The notes beneath the pieces were generated by a model. That model was given only the letters and a program-made list of their open reading frames with translations, was not told the DNA's origin and made no database searches. A stretch of DNA of 64,000 nucleotides from Arthrobacter sp. ISL-30 (lineage in GTDB: Bacteria; Actinomycetota; Actinomycetes; Actinomycetales; Micrococcaceae): positions 1 through 64,000 of the forward strand of contig NZ_JAGGPK010000012.1 of NCBI RefSeq assembly GCF_018613855.1, in the 5' to 3' direction. Within the stretch, counting starts at the first letter, position 1. Every line of letters starts with the position of its first letter. Positions 1-8,198 of the stretch are shown in pieces. Made by a program: the position numbers and the translations under genes.

Positions 1-1
1 C

Positions 2-148
2 CTGCCCGAAATCCGGCACCTGATCACCCGTCTCGTCTGGGCCAGGATCCCCGCCCAAAACCACGTACTGGAACGCTCACGCTGGCGCCGAAAACACCAA
101 CACCGGGCCCGTGAACACCACTACCGCAAACGACAAACAAAGAAATAA
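2..148 (+). mobile_element. C-terminal end of a transposase, cut by the window edge
   Basis: The second forward frame is open from the window edge to a TAA at 146-148 and encodes about 48 residues. They are very rich in Arg and His near the end (for example RWRRKHQHRAREHHYRK). This basic tail resembles the C-termini of DDE transposases of the IS701/IS4 type found in actinobacteria. The catalytic part lies outside the window, so the family cannot be confirmed here, and I see no terminal inverted repeat between its stop and the next gene. It may be a complete element extending leftward or a remnant. Confidence 0.5.
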
Positions 149-162
149 CCGCGACTGTAGTA

Positions 163-1107
163 CTAGGCCGCCGTCACCGAACCGCTGAAATGCCGGCGAC
201 CGCTGCGGGGGTTCCAAGCCACGTACTCGGCGCGTTCCCACACACCTGGGTCAGACCCTGAGCCGGAATAAGCTCCTGAATTGGACTTAACAGCCTCGAT
301 ATTCAGGGCGACTTTCGCAGGAAGGTATACCGGCGCCTCAAAGGAAACATCCCAGGTGAAGGGATCCAGTCGGGGTACGCCGACCTCAGCAAGCGCACGG
401 GACGCGAGGTACATCCCATGCGCGATCGAGCGCCGCATCCCCAATGCCTTGGCAGAGATCGTGCTGAGGTGGATCGGGTTGAAGTCTCCGGATACGGCGG
501 CATACATTCGGCCCGTATCGACCCCCAACTGCCAAACGGCGGTTGGATTGGGGGCCAGGAATTCCTCCGTCGTTTCGGACGGAGGGAGCGGCTTATCGAC
601 CCCTGGGAGGAACACACCCTTCGCCAAATACGTTGACACTCCTGTCCAGGCCGGCTCTGTGCTGCCGGAAACGCGGGCCTCCGCTATCACGTCCACTTGC
701 GTCCCGGATCTGTGGCCTCGCAGATTCTCCGTCCAGGATCGGATGTCCAGCGCCTGGTTGAACTCCACAGCCACCCGCTGCTGGACGCTGTTCTTCAGGT
801 GGACCATCCCCAGGAGCGGCAGGGGGAAGTCCTCACGATTCATGACACTGAGCGCGACGGGGAACGCCAGGGCGTGAATGAAGCCGGCGGGCAGGATATC
901 GCTCGCCGGTTCACCGACGAGGTGCTGGTACGCGGTGAGGTTTCTGACGTCGGGCAGCACCCCCCGCACCTCATGGGTCAGGGAAGGAAGGGTGTTTCCC
1001 GTGTGGGAGCCGAGGACCCGTCGACGAGCCGCCGCCGCAGCGGCGTTGATATAGAGCCTGGACAGCGAGGGTAGCTCCCCGAGGATGACCGGCTGATTCC
1101 CGTTCAT
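163..1107 (-). CDS. MaoC-like (R)-hydratase / 3-hydroxyacyl-thioester dehydratase, HtdX-like
   Basis: This is a hotdog-fold MaoC-family protein of about 314 residues, the size of double-hotdog hydratases. The C-terminal half carries the hydratase-2 signature: a stretch reading YAAVSGDFNPIHL followed by SIAHGMY, holding the Asp and His expected to catalyse hydration/dehydration of enoyl thioesters. I chose the ATG at 1107 because it overlaps the TGA of the upstream reductase as ATGA, which implies translational coupling; an in-frame ATG 24 bases earlier is less likely. The order hydratase, FabG4-type reductase, FadA2-type thiolase matches the Mycobacterium tuberculosis Rv0241c-Rv0243 locus (order known from that genome). 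A role in fatty acyl-CoA interconversion is inferred from this context. Confidence 0.85.
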   Translation of the reverse strand: MNGNQPVILGELPSLSRLYINAAAAAARRRVLGSHTGNTLPSLTHEVRGVLPDVRNLTAYQHLVGEPASDILPAGFIHALAFPVALSVMNREDFPLPLLGMVHLKNSVQQRVAVEFNQALDIRSWTENLRGHRSGTQVDVIAEARVSGSTEPAWTGVSTYLAKGVFLPGVDKPLPPSETTEEFLAPNPTAVWQLGVDTGRMYAAVSGDFNPIHLSTISAKALGMRRSIAHGMYLASRALAEVGVPRLDPFTWDVSFEAPVYLPAKVALNIEAVKSNSGAYSGSGSDPGVWERAEYVAWNPRSGRRHFSGSVTAA

Positions 1108-2438
1108 GCACCCACCATGTTTTGCCCACACACCCGCAATACCTCTCCTGAGATGCCACCCGCGGCATCGGAGGCGAGGAAAGCAATTGTTTCGGCAACG
1201 TCCTCCGGGCGCCCGCCCTGCTGCAACGAGTTGAGCCTGCGTGCGATCTCCCGGGTTGCGAAGGGGATGCGGTGGGTCATTTCAGTCTCGATGAATCCAG
1301 GGGCGACGGCGTTGATGGTCCCCCCGGCGTCCTTCAGGAGCGGTGCCGTGGCCCGAACCATGCCAATGACTGCGGCCTTTGACGCCGCATAGTTGGTCTG
1401 TCCCCGGTTTCCGGCGATCCCGCTTGTGGAGGCGAGGGAAACAATCCTCGGAGCTTGGGAAAGGGCGTCTGATGACAGAAGGGTTTGGTTGATTCGAAGC
1501 TGGGCGGCGATATTTACCGCAATGACGGAGTTCCAGCGGGCCTCGTCCATGTTGGCCAGGAGCTTGTCCCTGGTGATTCCGGCGTTATGGATCATGATGT
1601 CCAGGCGTCCGTGCCGCTCGAGCGCATGATCCAGTATTCGCCTAGCGGCGTCTTCGCGCGTGATATCCAACTGGAGGGCAGTGCCGTGGACTTCGTTGGC
1701 GACGGCGGCGAGTTGCTCCCCCGCAGCCGGCACATCGATCAGGACCAGGACGGCGCCGTCACGGTGCAGGGTCCGTGCGATAGCGGCGCCAATTCCACGT
1801 GCGGCGCCAGTAACCACAGCGACTTTGCTGCTGAGGGGCCTGTCGACGTCGTCGGGCAGCTTGCCGGAATCCGTCCCGACGGTGATGAACTGCCCGTCAA
1901 CGAAAGCGGAGCGTCCCGACAGAAGGAAGCGCAGGGCACCGAGGGCGCTGGGACTTGAACTCGGGACGCCGTCGGCCAGGACGATGCCGTTGGCAGTGGC
2001 ACCAGCCCTTAGCTCCTTGGCAAGGGAGCGCAGGAAGCCATCCACAGCCTGCCGGGCCGCCGCGGCAGCGGGTGAAGCGGCCGTAGACGCCGGCCGTGAA
2101 ACCGTCACCACCCGGCCGTTAGGCGCGAGATCGCGGAGCAAACTTGCCACGGTCAATACCGGAGCCGCCAGGTCATCGGGATGTTCCACGCCGTCAAGCA
2201 CCAGCACGATGGCTCCGAGCTTTTCCTTGGGAAGCGCGTTGCGCCGGACGTCCAGCTCCCAGGAGAGGAGCGAGGTGGCCAAGTCTTCCGAACCGGCTGA
2301 GTCACCGATGATGAGGACGGGACCTGGAACCAGCGGCTCCCCCGGCCTGTAGCGGCGAAGCGTCACGGGCTGTGGGAGTCCTAGTTTCCTGGCAACGTCA
2401 CGTCCAATGCCGTGGCTGACCAACTGCGTGTCGCTCAC
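1104..2438 (-). CDS. 3-oxoacyl-ACP/CoA reductase, FabG4-type (long SDR)
   Basis: The protein has 444 residues, nearly twice a usual FabG. The first ~200 residues form a Rossmann/flavodoxin-like domain without an intact nucleotide motif. The second half is a complete SDR: TGAARGIG near residue 213, HNAG, a Ser in SLASTSG, and YAASK as the catalytic Tyr-Lys pair. This two-domain layout is that of high-molecular-weight FabG (FabG4, Rv0242c in M. tuberculosis), which reduces 3-oxoacyl thioesters with NAD(P)H. It lies 8 bases after the thiolase and overlaps the hydratase start by 4 bases, so the three are probably one transcript. Substrate chain length cannot be read from the sequence. Confidence 0.9.
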   Translation of the reverse strand: MSDTQLVSHGIGRDVARKLGLPQPVTLRRYRPGEPLVPGPVLIIGDSAGSEDLATSLLSWELDVRRNALPKEKLGAIVLVLDGVEHPDDLAAPVLTVASLLRDLAPNGRVVTVSRPASTAASPAAAAARQAVDGFLRSLAKELRAGATANGIVLADGVPSSSPSALGALRFLLSGRSAFVDGQFITVGTDSGKLPDDVDRPLSSKVAVVTGAARGIGAAIARTLHRDGAVLVLIDVPAAGEQLAAVANEVHGTALQLDITREDAARRILDHALERHGRLDIMIHNAGITRDKLLANMDEARWNSVIAVNIAAQLRINQTLLSSDALSQAPRIVSLASTSGIAGNRGQTNYAASKAAVIGMVRATAPLLKDAGGTINAVAPGFIETEMTHRIPFATREIARRLNSLQQGGRPEDVAETIAFLASDAAGGISGEVLRVCGQNMVGA

Positions 2439-2446
2439 GAATCCCC

Positions 2447-3802
2447 CTAGCGTGCTTCCAGCAGTGCGACGACGCCCTGTCCGCCGGCAGCGCAGACCGA
2501 GATGAGGCCACGTGCCGGGCGACCGTCAACCATGCCCTTTTCGTGCAGCATCTTCGCCAGCGACGCCACGATCCTGCCCCCTGTGGCGGCGAATGGATGC
2601 CCTGCCGCCAGCGAAGAGCCATTGACGTTGAGCCTGCTGCGATCGATACTTCCAAACGCTCCTTCCAACCCCAGGCGAGTCCGTCCAAATTCTTCGTCCT
2701 CCCAGGCTGCCAAGGTGCTAAGGACTGTCCCGGCAAAGGCTTCATGGATCTCGAAGAAATCCAGGTCGTCCAGGGTCAGGCCGTTCCTCTTCAGGAGTCG
2801 CGGAACCGCGAAAACGGGTGCCATCAGCAGCCCGTCCTTGCCATGGACGAAGTCGACGGCTGCGGCTTCGCCATCCACCACAGTTGCCAGCTTGGGCAGG
2901 CCACGCGCGTCGGCCCACTCCTCGCTCGAAAGCAACACTGTGGAGGCTCCGTCAGTGAGGGGCGTGGAGTTGCCGGCCGTCATGGTTGCCTCGTCACCAA
3001 GGCTCTTGCCGAACACCGGCTTCAGGCTGGCAAGCTTCTCAAGGGAAGTGTCAGCACGCAGGTTCGAATCGCGGGCAAGGCCTCGGTACGGGGTGAGGAG
3101 ATCGTCGAAGAATCCACGCTCATAGGCAGCTGCGAGGTTTCGATGGCTGTTCAGGGCAAGTTCGTCCTGTGCCTCACGCGTGATCTTCCATTGCGCTGTG
3201 GTCAGGGCCTGGTGCTCACCCATGGAGAGTCCTGTGCGCGGCTCCCCTGTGTTGGGGGCGTCCGGGCTAAGGTCCTTTGGCCGAAGGCGCGTGAGGATCC
3301 TTAACCGTTCGGGTACCGTCCTGGCACGACTCAAATCGAGCAAGACTGCGCGGAGGCCTTCACTCACGGCGATAGGCGCGTCGGAAGCGGAATCCACTCC
3401 TCCGGCAATGGCGGAATCGATCTGCCCGAGCTTGATCTTGTTGGCAAGGCCAAGGACGGTTTCCAGGCCGGTGGCACATGCCTGTTGGAGGTCATAAGCC
3501 GGCGTCTCCGGCGACAGCGCTGAGCCCAGCACGACTTCCCGCGTGAGGTTGAAGTCACGGGAGTGCTTCAACACGGCCCCCGCGGCGATTTCGCCAAGCT
3601 TCTCCTCCTGGAGTCCGAAGCGTGCGATAAGTCCGTCGAGCGCCGCCGTCAGCATGTCCTGGTTAGAAGACTTCGTGTAGGCCCCGCCGGTTCGGGCAAA
3701 GGGAATCCGGTTCCCGCCTACGACGACGGCCGGGCGGAACGTGCGGAGGCTCGCACTGGAAGTGACAGTCATTCCATTTGTGATCTCTGCTTCAGCAGGC
3801 AC
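2447..3802 (-). CDS. acetyl-CoA C-acyltransferase (thiolase), FadA2-like
   Basis: This is a thiolase-superfamily enzyme of about 451 residues. Visible hallmarks are QQACATGLE around the nucleophilic Cys, NEAFA-equivalent HEAFA, GHPFAATGG holding the active-site His, and VCAAGGQG near the C-terminus with the second catalytic Cys. It should cleave or form 3-ketoacyl-CoA. I chose the GTG at 3802 because AAAGGAG sits 6 bases upstream of it; an ATG at 3823 lies before that ribosome-binding site and is probably not used. It is the first gene of a leftward operon with the FabG4-like and MaoC-like genes and faces the TetR gene across the palindrome at 3846-3876. Confidence 0.9.
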   Translation of the reverse strand: MPAEAEITNGMTVTSSASLRTFRPAVVVGGNRIPFARTGGAYTKSSNQDMLTAALDGLIARFGLQEEKLGEIAAGAVLKHSRDFNLTREVVLGSALSPETPAYDLQQACATGLETVLGLANKIKLGQIDSAIAGGVDSASDAPIAVSEGLRAVLLDLSRARTVPERLRILTRLRPKDLSPDAPNTGEPRTGLSMGEHQALTTAQWKITREAQDELALNSHRNLAAAYERGFFDDLLTPYRGLARDSNLRADTSLEKLASLKPVFGKSLGDEATMTAGNSTPLTDGASTVLLSSEEWADARGLPKLATVVDGEAAAVDFVHGKDGLLMAPVFAVPRLLKRNGLTLDDLDFFEIHEAFAGTVLSTLAAWEDEEFGRTRLGLEGAFGSIDRSRLNVNGSSLAAGHPFAATGGRIVASLAKMLHEKGMVDGRPARGLISVCAAGGQGVVALLEAR

Positions 3803-3845
3803 GCATTTCTCCTTTGATCGCAAAACACCTGATCGTTAAATTACC

Positions 3846-3876
3846 GATACCCAGCGTACCTGATACGCTGAGTATC
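3846..3876. promoter_or_regulatory. Imperfect palindrome, candidate TetR operator
   Basis: The two 15-base arms GATACCCAGCGTACC (3846-3860) and GATACGCTGAGTATC (3862-3876) are inverted copies matching at 13 of 15 positions around a single central base. The palindrome fills the short gap between the divergent thiolase operon and the TetR-type gene and ends directly against the GTG at 3877. Location, size and symmetry fit an autoregulatory TetR operator controlling both directions. Function is inferred. Confidence 0.65.
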
Positions 3877-4599
3877 GTGAACACGCTCCCTCCTGAAACC
3901 ATGCCTGTCGCCGACCCTGCCGGGGCCGCCGTCGGACAAGCCGCCCTCGGGCAATCAGTCGATGGACGTGCCGCCCGCTGGCAGCAGCATCGTGAGGTAC
4001 GGCGCAGGGAGTTGATCAAGACCGCCCGGAAGGCGGTGCATGCCCTTGGAAGCGAGGCCTCGATGGAGGACATCGCCGCCGCCGCGGGCACGTCGAAGTC
4101 CGTGTTTTATCGCTACTTCGGGGATAAGGCCGGCCTGCAGCAGGCCATGGGCGAAGTGATCCTCGGCCAGATGCAGCGTCGAATGCTGGATGCCACCCGT
4201 AACGCTGAAACTCCCCGCGAAGGACTCCTGGCCATGGTCTCGGCCTATCTCCAGATGGCAGAGTCCAGCCCAAACGTCTACGCCTTCGTGACCCGGTCGA
4301 CGCCGGGTGAGCCCTCCCAGCAGGACCCCCTCGCCGCCTCCGGCGCCCTGGGCCATTTTTTCGAAGCCATCAGCGAAATGATCGCGAAGCCCATGCGGGA
4401 ACACCTCGGCGAGGACAAGGAAGCGATCATCGGCTACTGGCCGACGGCGGCAATCGGCCTCGTGCGGAACGCTGGGGAAATGTGGCTGGGCAGTCCAACG
4501 TCCCCCGCCAAGCCGGACCAGGAAGCGATGGCTCGTCAAATCACTGACTGGCTATGCGTGGGTATCGCCCCTGAACTTAAGACAACCTCCAGGAACTGA
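3877..4599 (+). CDS. TetR family transcriptional regulator
   Basis: The protein has about 240 residues. After a ~35-residue Ala/Pro-rich lead comes a typical TetR N-terminal helix-turn-helix (segment MEDIAAAAGTSKSVFYRYFG), followed by a ligand-binding helical domain. The start is uncertain: GTG 3877 abuts the palindrome without a clear ribosome-binding site and ATG 3901 also lacks one, so a leaderless or downstream start is possible. The gene is divergent from the fadA2-like operon and 31 bases upstream of the fadE5-like gene in the same direction. It therefore probably represses this fatty-acid module in response to an acyl-CoA or similar ligand (inference). Confidence 0.85.
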   Translation: MNTLPPETMPVADPAGAAVGQAALGQSVDGRAARWQQHREVRRRELIKTARKAVHALGSEASMEDIAAAAGTSKSVFYRYFGDKAGLQQAMGEVILGQMQRRMLDATRNAETPREGLLAMVSAYLQMAESSPNVYAFVTRSTPGEPSQQDPLAASGALGHFFEAISEMIAKPMREHLGEDKEAIIGYWPTAAIGLVRNAGEMWLGSPTSPAKPDQEAMARQITDWLCVGIAPELKTTSRN

Positions 4600-4630
4600 T
4601 CAGTTGTTCGAAACCAAAGAAGGAATCACC

Positions 4631-6754
4631 GTGACTGAAGTAGTGGATCGCGGCGCACCAGGTGCGCCTGAAACCGCCAGCGCCGAACCCGGGACTGCAC
4701 AACCCGGAACTGCGCAGCCCGCCGTCGATGTTGCGGCCCTCGGCGAGCAGCTCCTCGGCAGGTGGGCCGACGTCCGCCGTAAGGCGCGCGAGCTCGCGGC
4801 CCGTCCCGAAGTGTACAAGATCGAGGGACTCCCCCATTCTGAGCATCGCAAGCGCGTGTTCGGTCAGTTGAAATACCTCGTGGATAACGAGGCCGTGCAT
4901 CGCGCGTTCCCTGTACGCCTTGGAGGCTCCGACGATCACGGCGGCAATATTGCCGGCTTCGAGGAGCTCGTCACTGCGGATCCATCCCTGCAGATCAAGG
5001 CTGGCGTTCAGTGGGGCCTCTTCGGTTCTGCCGTGATGCACCTGGGCACCGAGGAGCACCACAACAAATGGCTTCCAGGCATCATGAACCTGGATATCCC
5101 GGGCTGCTTTGCCATGACCGAGACAGGCCACGGCTCCGACGTCGCCAGCATTGCCACAACCGCCGTTTACGACGCCGGCAGCGGCGAGTTCGTGCTGAAC
5201 ACGCCCTTCCGCGCGGCCTGGAAGGACTACATCGGCAATGCCGCGGTGGACGGACTCGCGGCCGTTGTGTTCGCGCAACTGATCACCCAGAACGTCAACC
5301 ATGGCGTGCATGCTTTTTATGTCGAGCTGCGCGACCCCGAGACGAAGCAGTTCCTGTCGGGAATTGGCGGGGAGGACGACGGCGTCAAGGGCGGGCTTAA
5401 CGGCATCGACAACGGCAGGCTGCATTTCAGCAACGTCCGGGTCCCGCGCGCGAACCTTCTGAACCGCTACGGAAATGTCGCCGAAGACGGCACTTACACG
5501 TCTCCGATCGAAAGCCCGGGACGGCGTTTCTTCACGATGCTCGGCACCCTCGTCCAAGGTCGCGTGTCGCTGGACGGTGCCGCCGTCGCAGCGAGCAAGG
5601 TAGCACTCAAAACCGCCATCCAATACGCCAGCGAACGCCGCCAGTTCAACGCCTCATCCCCCATAGACGAAGAGGTCCTGCTGGACTACCAGCGCCATCA
5701 ACGCAGGCTCTTCACTCGGCTTGCGACAACCTACGCGGCCTCCTTCGCCCACGAGCAGCTGCTGCAAAAGTTCGATGACGTCTTTTCCGGCGCCCATGAC
5801 ACGGATTCCGACCGCCAGGACCTGGAGACGCTGGCCGCAGCCTTGAAGCCCTTGAGCACCTGGCATGCCCTCGACACCCTGCAGGAATGCCGTGAAGCGT
5901 GTGGCGGCGCCGGGTTCCTGATCGAAAACCGCTTCGCCTCACTGCGGGCGGACCTGGATGTCTACGTCACCTTCGAAGGTGACAACACCGTCCTCCTGCA
6001 GCTGGTCGCGAAACGGCTCCTGGCTGACTACGCCAAGGAGTTCCGCAACGTTGATTTCGGTGTGCTGGCGCGATACGTCGTCGGCCAGGCCGCCGGCGTG
6101 GCGCTTTACCGGACCGGACTACGGCAGGTTGCACAGTTCGTCGCCGATACCGGGTCGGTGCAGAAAGCCGCTCTTGCACTGCGCGACGAGGAAAGCCAGC
6201 GCGCCCTCCTCACGGATCGGGTTCAATCGATGGTGGCCGAAGTGGGTTCGGCCTTGAAGGGTGCCAGCAGGCTTCCCCAGCACCAATCGGCCGCGCTGTT
6301 CAACCAGCATCAGGATGACCTCATCGACGCTGCCCAGGCGCACGCCGAACTCGTCCAGTGGGAAGCCTTCACTGAAGCCCTCGGCAAGGTGTCGGATCCG
6401 GGCACAAAACAGGTGCTGACCTGGCTTCGCGACCTCTTCGGACTATCGCTGATCGAAAAGCACCTGTCCTGGTATCTCATGAACGGCCGGCTATCGATGC
6501 AGCGCGGGCGCACCGTCGGCGCCTATATCAACAGGCTGCTCGCAAAGATCCGCCCCCACGCCCTGGATCTTGTGGATGCCTTCGGCTACGGGTCTGACCA
6601 TCTGCGAGCCGCTATCGCGACGGGCGCCGAGAAGTCCCGCCAGGATGCGGCACGCGAATATTTCCGTGTCCAGCGGGCCAGCGGGGACACCCCCTTGGAG
6701 GAGAAAGCGCTTCTGGCACTGGAGAAACCGAAGGGTGGGCCCAGGTCCCGCTGA
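4631..6754 (+). CDS. acyl-CoA dehydrogenase, FadE5-like (long form)
   Basis: The protein has about 707 residues, much longer than ordinary acyl-CoA dehydrogenases (~380) and close to mycobacterial FadE5 (about 730). Visible features are CFAMTETGHGSD in the FAD/substrate region, a central ACAD fold, CGGAGF and the FEGDNTVL stretch expected to contain the catalytic Glu, plus a long C-terminal helical domain. It should oxidise acyl-CoA to trans-2-enoyl-CoA with FAD. I chose the GTG at 4631, which has AGAAGGA 6 bases upstream; a TTG at 4604 has no such site. Together with the hydratase, reductase and thiolase on the other side of the regulator it completes a full beta-oxidation-like set. Confidence 0.9.
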   Translation: MTEVVDRGAPGAPETASAEPGTAQPGTAQPAVDVAALGEQLLGRWADVRRKARELAARPEVYKIEGLPHSEHRKRVFGQLKYLVDNEAVHRAFPVRLGGSDDHGGNIAGFEELVTADPSLQIKAGVQWGLFGSAVMHLGTEEHHNKWLPGIMNLDIPGCFAMTETGHGSDVASIATTAVYDAGSGEFVLNTPFRAAWKDYIGNAAVDGLAAVVFAQLITQNVNHGVHAFYVELRDPETKQFLSGIGGEDDGVKGGLNGIDNGRLHFSNVRVPRANLLNRYGNVAEDGTYTSPIESPGRRFFTMLGTLVQGRVSLDGAAVAASKVALKTAIQYASERRQFNASSPIDEEVLLDYQRHQRRLFTRLATTYAASFAHEQLLQKFDDVFSGAHDTDSDRQDLETLAAALKPLSTWHALDTLQECREACGGAGFLIENRFASLRADLDVYVTFEGDNTVLLQLVAKRLLADYAKEFRNVDFGVLARYVVGQAAGVALYRTGLRQVAQFVADTGSVQKAALALRDEESQRALLTDRVQSMVAEVGSALKGASRLPQHQSAALFNQHQDDLIDAAQAHAELVQWEAFTEALGKVSDPGTKQVLTWLRDLFGLSLIEKHLSWYLMNGRLSMQRGRTVGAYINRLLAKIRPHALDLVDAFGYGSDHLRAAIATGAEKSRQDAAREYFRVQRASGDTPLEEKALLALEKPKGGPRSR

Positions 6755-6780
6755 CGTCCCGAAAGCGAGGCAGGAAAGCG

Positions 6781-6814
6781 ACGGCGCCGCTCCCACTATG
6801 GGGAGCAGCGCCGT
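6781..6814. terminator. Bidirectional terminator between fadE5-like gene and glgA
   Basis: Inverted arms ACGGCGCCGCTCCC (6781-6794) and GGGAGCAGCGCCGT (6801-6814) pair at 13 of 14 positions around a 6-base loop. It lies between two convergent genes. Confidence 0.75.
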
Positions 6815-6867
6815 CGTCGCGTTTAGCCGTCGGGGCCTTAGCCCGCGTCAGATCAACGCACGCCGGG

Positions 6868-6915
6868 TCAGTTCAACACTGACCTTCAGTTCAACACCGA
6901 TCATCAGTTCAACAC
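6868..6915. repeat. Three 18-bp-period copies of the glgA 3' end including the stop codon
   Basis: TCAGTTCAACAC occurs at 6868, 6886 and 6904, exactly 18 bases apart. On the minus strand each copy ends in GTGTTGAACTGA; the copy at 6904 is the real end of glgA (Val-Leu-Asn-stop) and the other two lie in the 3' untranslated region. This is one of seven similar cases in the window. Confidence 0.9.
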
Positions 6916-8100
6916 CGAGCGGTAGACCGCCAGGGTGGTATCCGTGATCGATTCCCAGGAGAAATGCTGTTCAGCGCGAAGCCGTCCGGCAGCGCCCATC
7001 TCCCGTGCCCGCTTGGGGTCGGATACTACCTCGGTCAGGGCCGCAGCGAAGTCGTTGACGAACTTTTCCGGGTCCAGGGGTGTCCCCGTTCCGTCCGTCA
7101 CCTGCTCAAGGTCGACGAGCAGGCCGGTTTCTCCGTGCTGGACAACTTCCGGGATGCCGCCCGTGGCGCTTGCCACAACGGCGGCACCACAGGCCATGGC
7201 CTCGAGGTTAACGATGCCCAACGGCTCGTAGATGGACGGGCAGGCAAAAGCGGTCGCATGGCTCAATACCTGGATCAGCTCGTTCCGGGGCAGCATGCGC
7301 TCGATCACGATGACGCCTTCGCGTTCCTTCTGGAGGTCCTCGATCAATGCAGCGGTCTCGGCGGCAAGTTCGGGGGTATCGGCGGCGCCGAGGCACAGGA
7401 CCAGCTGTACGTTGTCCGGAAGCTTGGAAGCGGCCCGCAACAGATAGGGGACACCCTTCTGGCGCGTGTTGCGGCCAACGAACACGACGCTTGGCTTGGC
7501 CGGATCGATGCCGAGGGCCCGCACGTGGTCCTCGGCTTCGTCGCGAACCCAGAGTCCGACGTCGATTCCGTTGTGCACCACGTGGACTTTGGCGGGATCC
7601 ACCTCGGGATAGCTGCGCAGGATGTCGTTCCGCATCCCGTCAGAAACGGCGATGATGGCTGCCGCCGCTTCATACGCGGTTTTTTCGACCCAGGACGAGA
7701 GGGCGTAGCCGCCGCCCAGCTGCTCGGCTTTCCACGGCCGAAGCGGCTCCAGGCTGTGTGCGCTGAGCACGTGGGGAATGCCGTGAAGCAGCGACGCCAG
7801 GTGGCCGGCCATGTTTGCATACCAAGTGTGCGAGTGGACAAGGTCCGCCCCCGCAACGTCAGGGACGATCCGGAGGTCGACGCCGAGAGTCTGGACAGCG
7901 GCATTAGCGCCGTCCAGATCAGCGGGAGTCGAGTAGGAGGTCACGGTTGCCCCATGGAAGTCGGAATCTCGGTTGGCGCCAAAAGCGCGCACCTGCAGAT
8001 TTACATGCTTGGCAAGGACGCGGCTGAGTTCAGCCACGTGCACACCAGCACCCCCATAGATTTCGGGCGGGAATTCTTTAGTCACAATGTCTATTCGCAC
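6904..8100 (-). CDS. glgA: glycogen synthase / alpha-maltose-1-phosphate synthase (GT4), GlgA/GlgM
   Basis: This GT4 (GT-B fold) glycosyltransferase has 398 residues. The N-terminus reads VTKEFPPEIYGGAGVHVAEL, the Gly-rich loop binding the sugar nucleotide. Later come VVHNGID, VGRNTRQKG and a C-terminal ACPSIYEPLGIVNLEAMACG motif with the EX7E-type Glu pair. Actinobacterial enzymes of this short type are annotated as glycogen synthases, but the mycobacterial counterpart (Rv1212c, GlgM) makes maltose-1-phosphate from ADP-glucose for the GlgE pathway; sequence alone does not decide. The GTG start at 8100 is probably correct, though its Shine-Dalgarno is poor. It is divergent from glgC, which supplies ADP-glucose. 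Confidence 0.9.
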   Translation of the reverse strand: MRIDIVTKEFPPEIYGGAGVHVAELSRVLAKHVNLQVRAFGANRDSDFHGATVTSYSTPADLDGANAAVQTLGVDLRIVPDVAGADLVHSHTWYANMAGHLASLLHGIPHVLSAHSLEPLRPWKAEQLGGGYALSSWVEKTAYEAAAAIIAVSDGMRNDILRSYPEVDPAKVHVVHNGIDVGLWVRDEAEDHVRALGIDPAKPSVVFVGRNTRQKGVPYLLRAASKLPDNVQLVLCLGAADTPELAAETAALIEDLQKEREGVIVIERMLPRNELIQVLSHATAFACPSIYEPLGIVNLEAMACGAAVVASATGGIPEVVQHGETGLLVDLEQVTDGTGTPLDPEKFVNDFAAALTEVVSDPKRAREMGAAGRLRAEQHFSWESITDTTLAVYRSVLN

Positions 8101-8112
8101 GTTACCTAACGT
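8099..8112. promoter_or_regulatory. Short palindrome at the glgA start, possible operator
   Basis: ACGTTA-CC-TAACGT is a perfect 6+6 inverted repeat. It overlaps the first two bases of the glgA GTG and lies in the 98-base divergent glgA/glgC gap. It could be an operator affecting both genes. No bound factor can be named. Confidence 0.35.
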
Positions 8113-8198
8113 AGTCGTTCCCCCGGTAGTGTTCTAGTGTGAAAGAGTCCGGCCAACCCGGGCAATTGGGGATACGAAGACGTACGGGAGCGACGATC

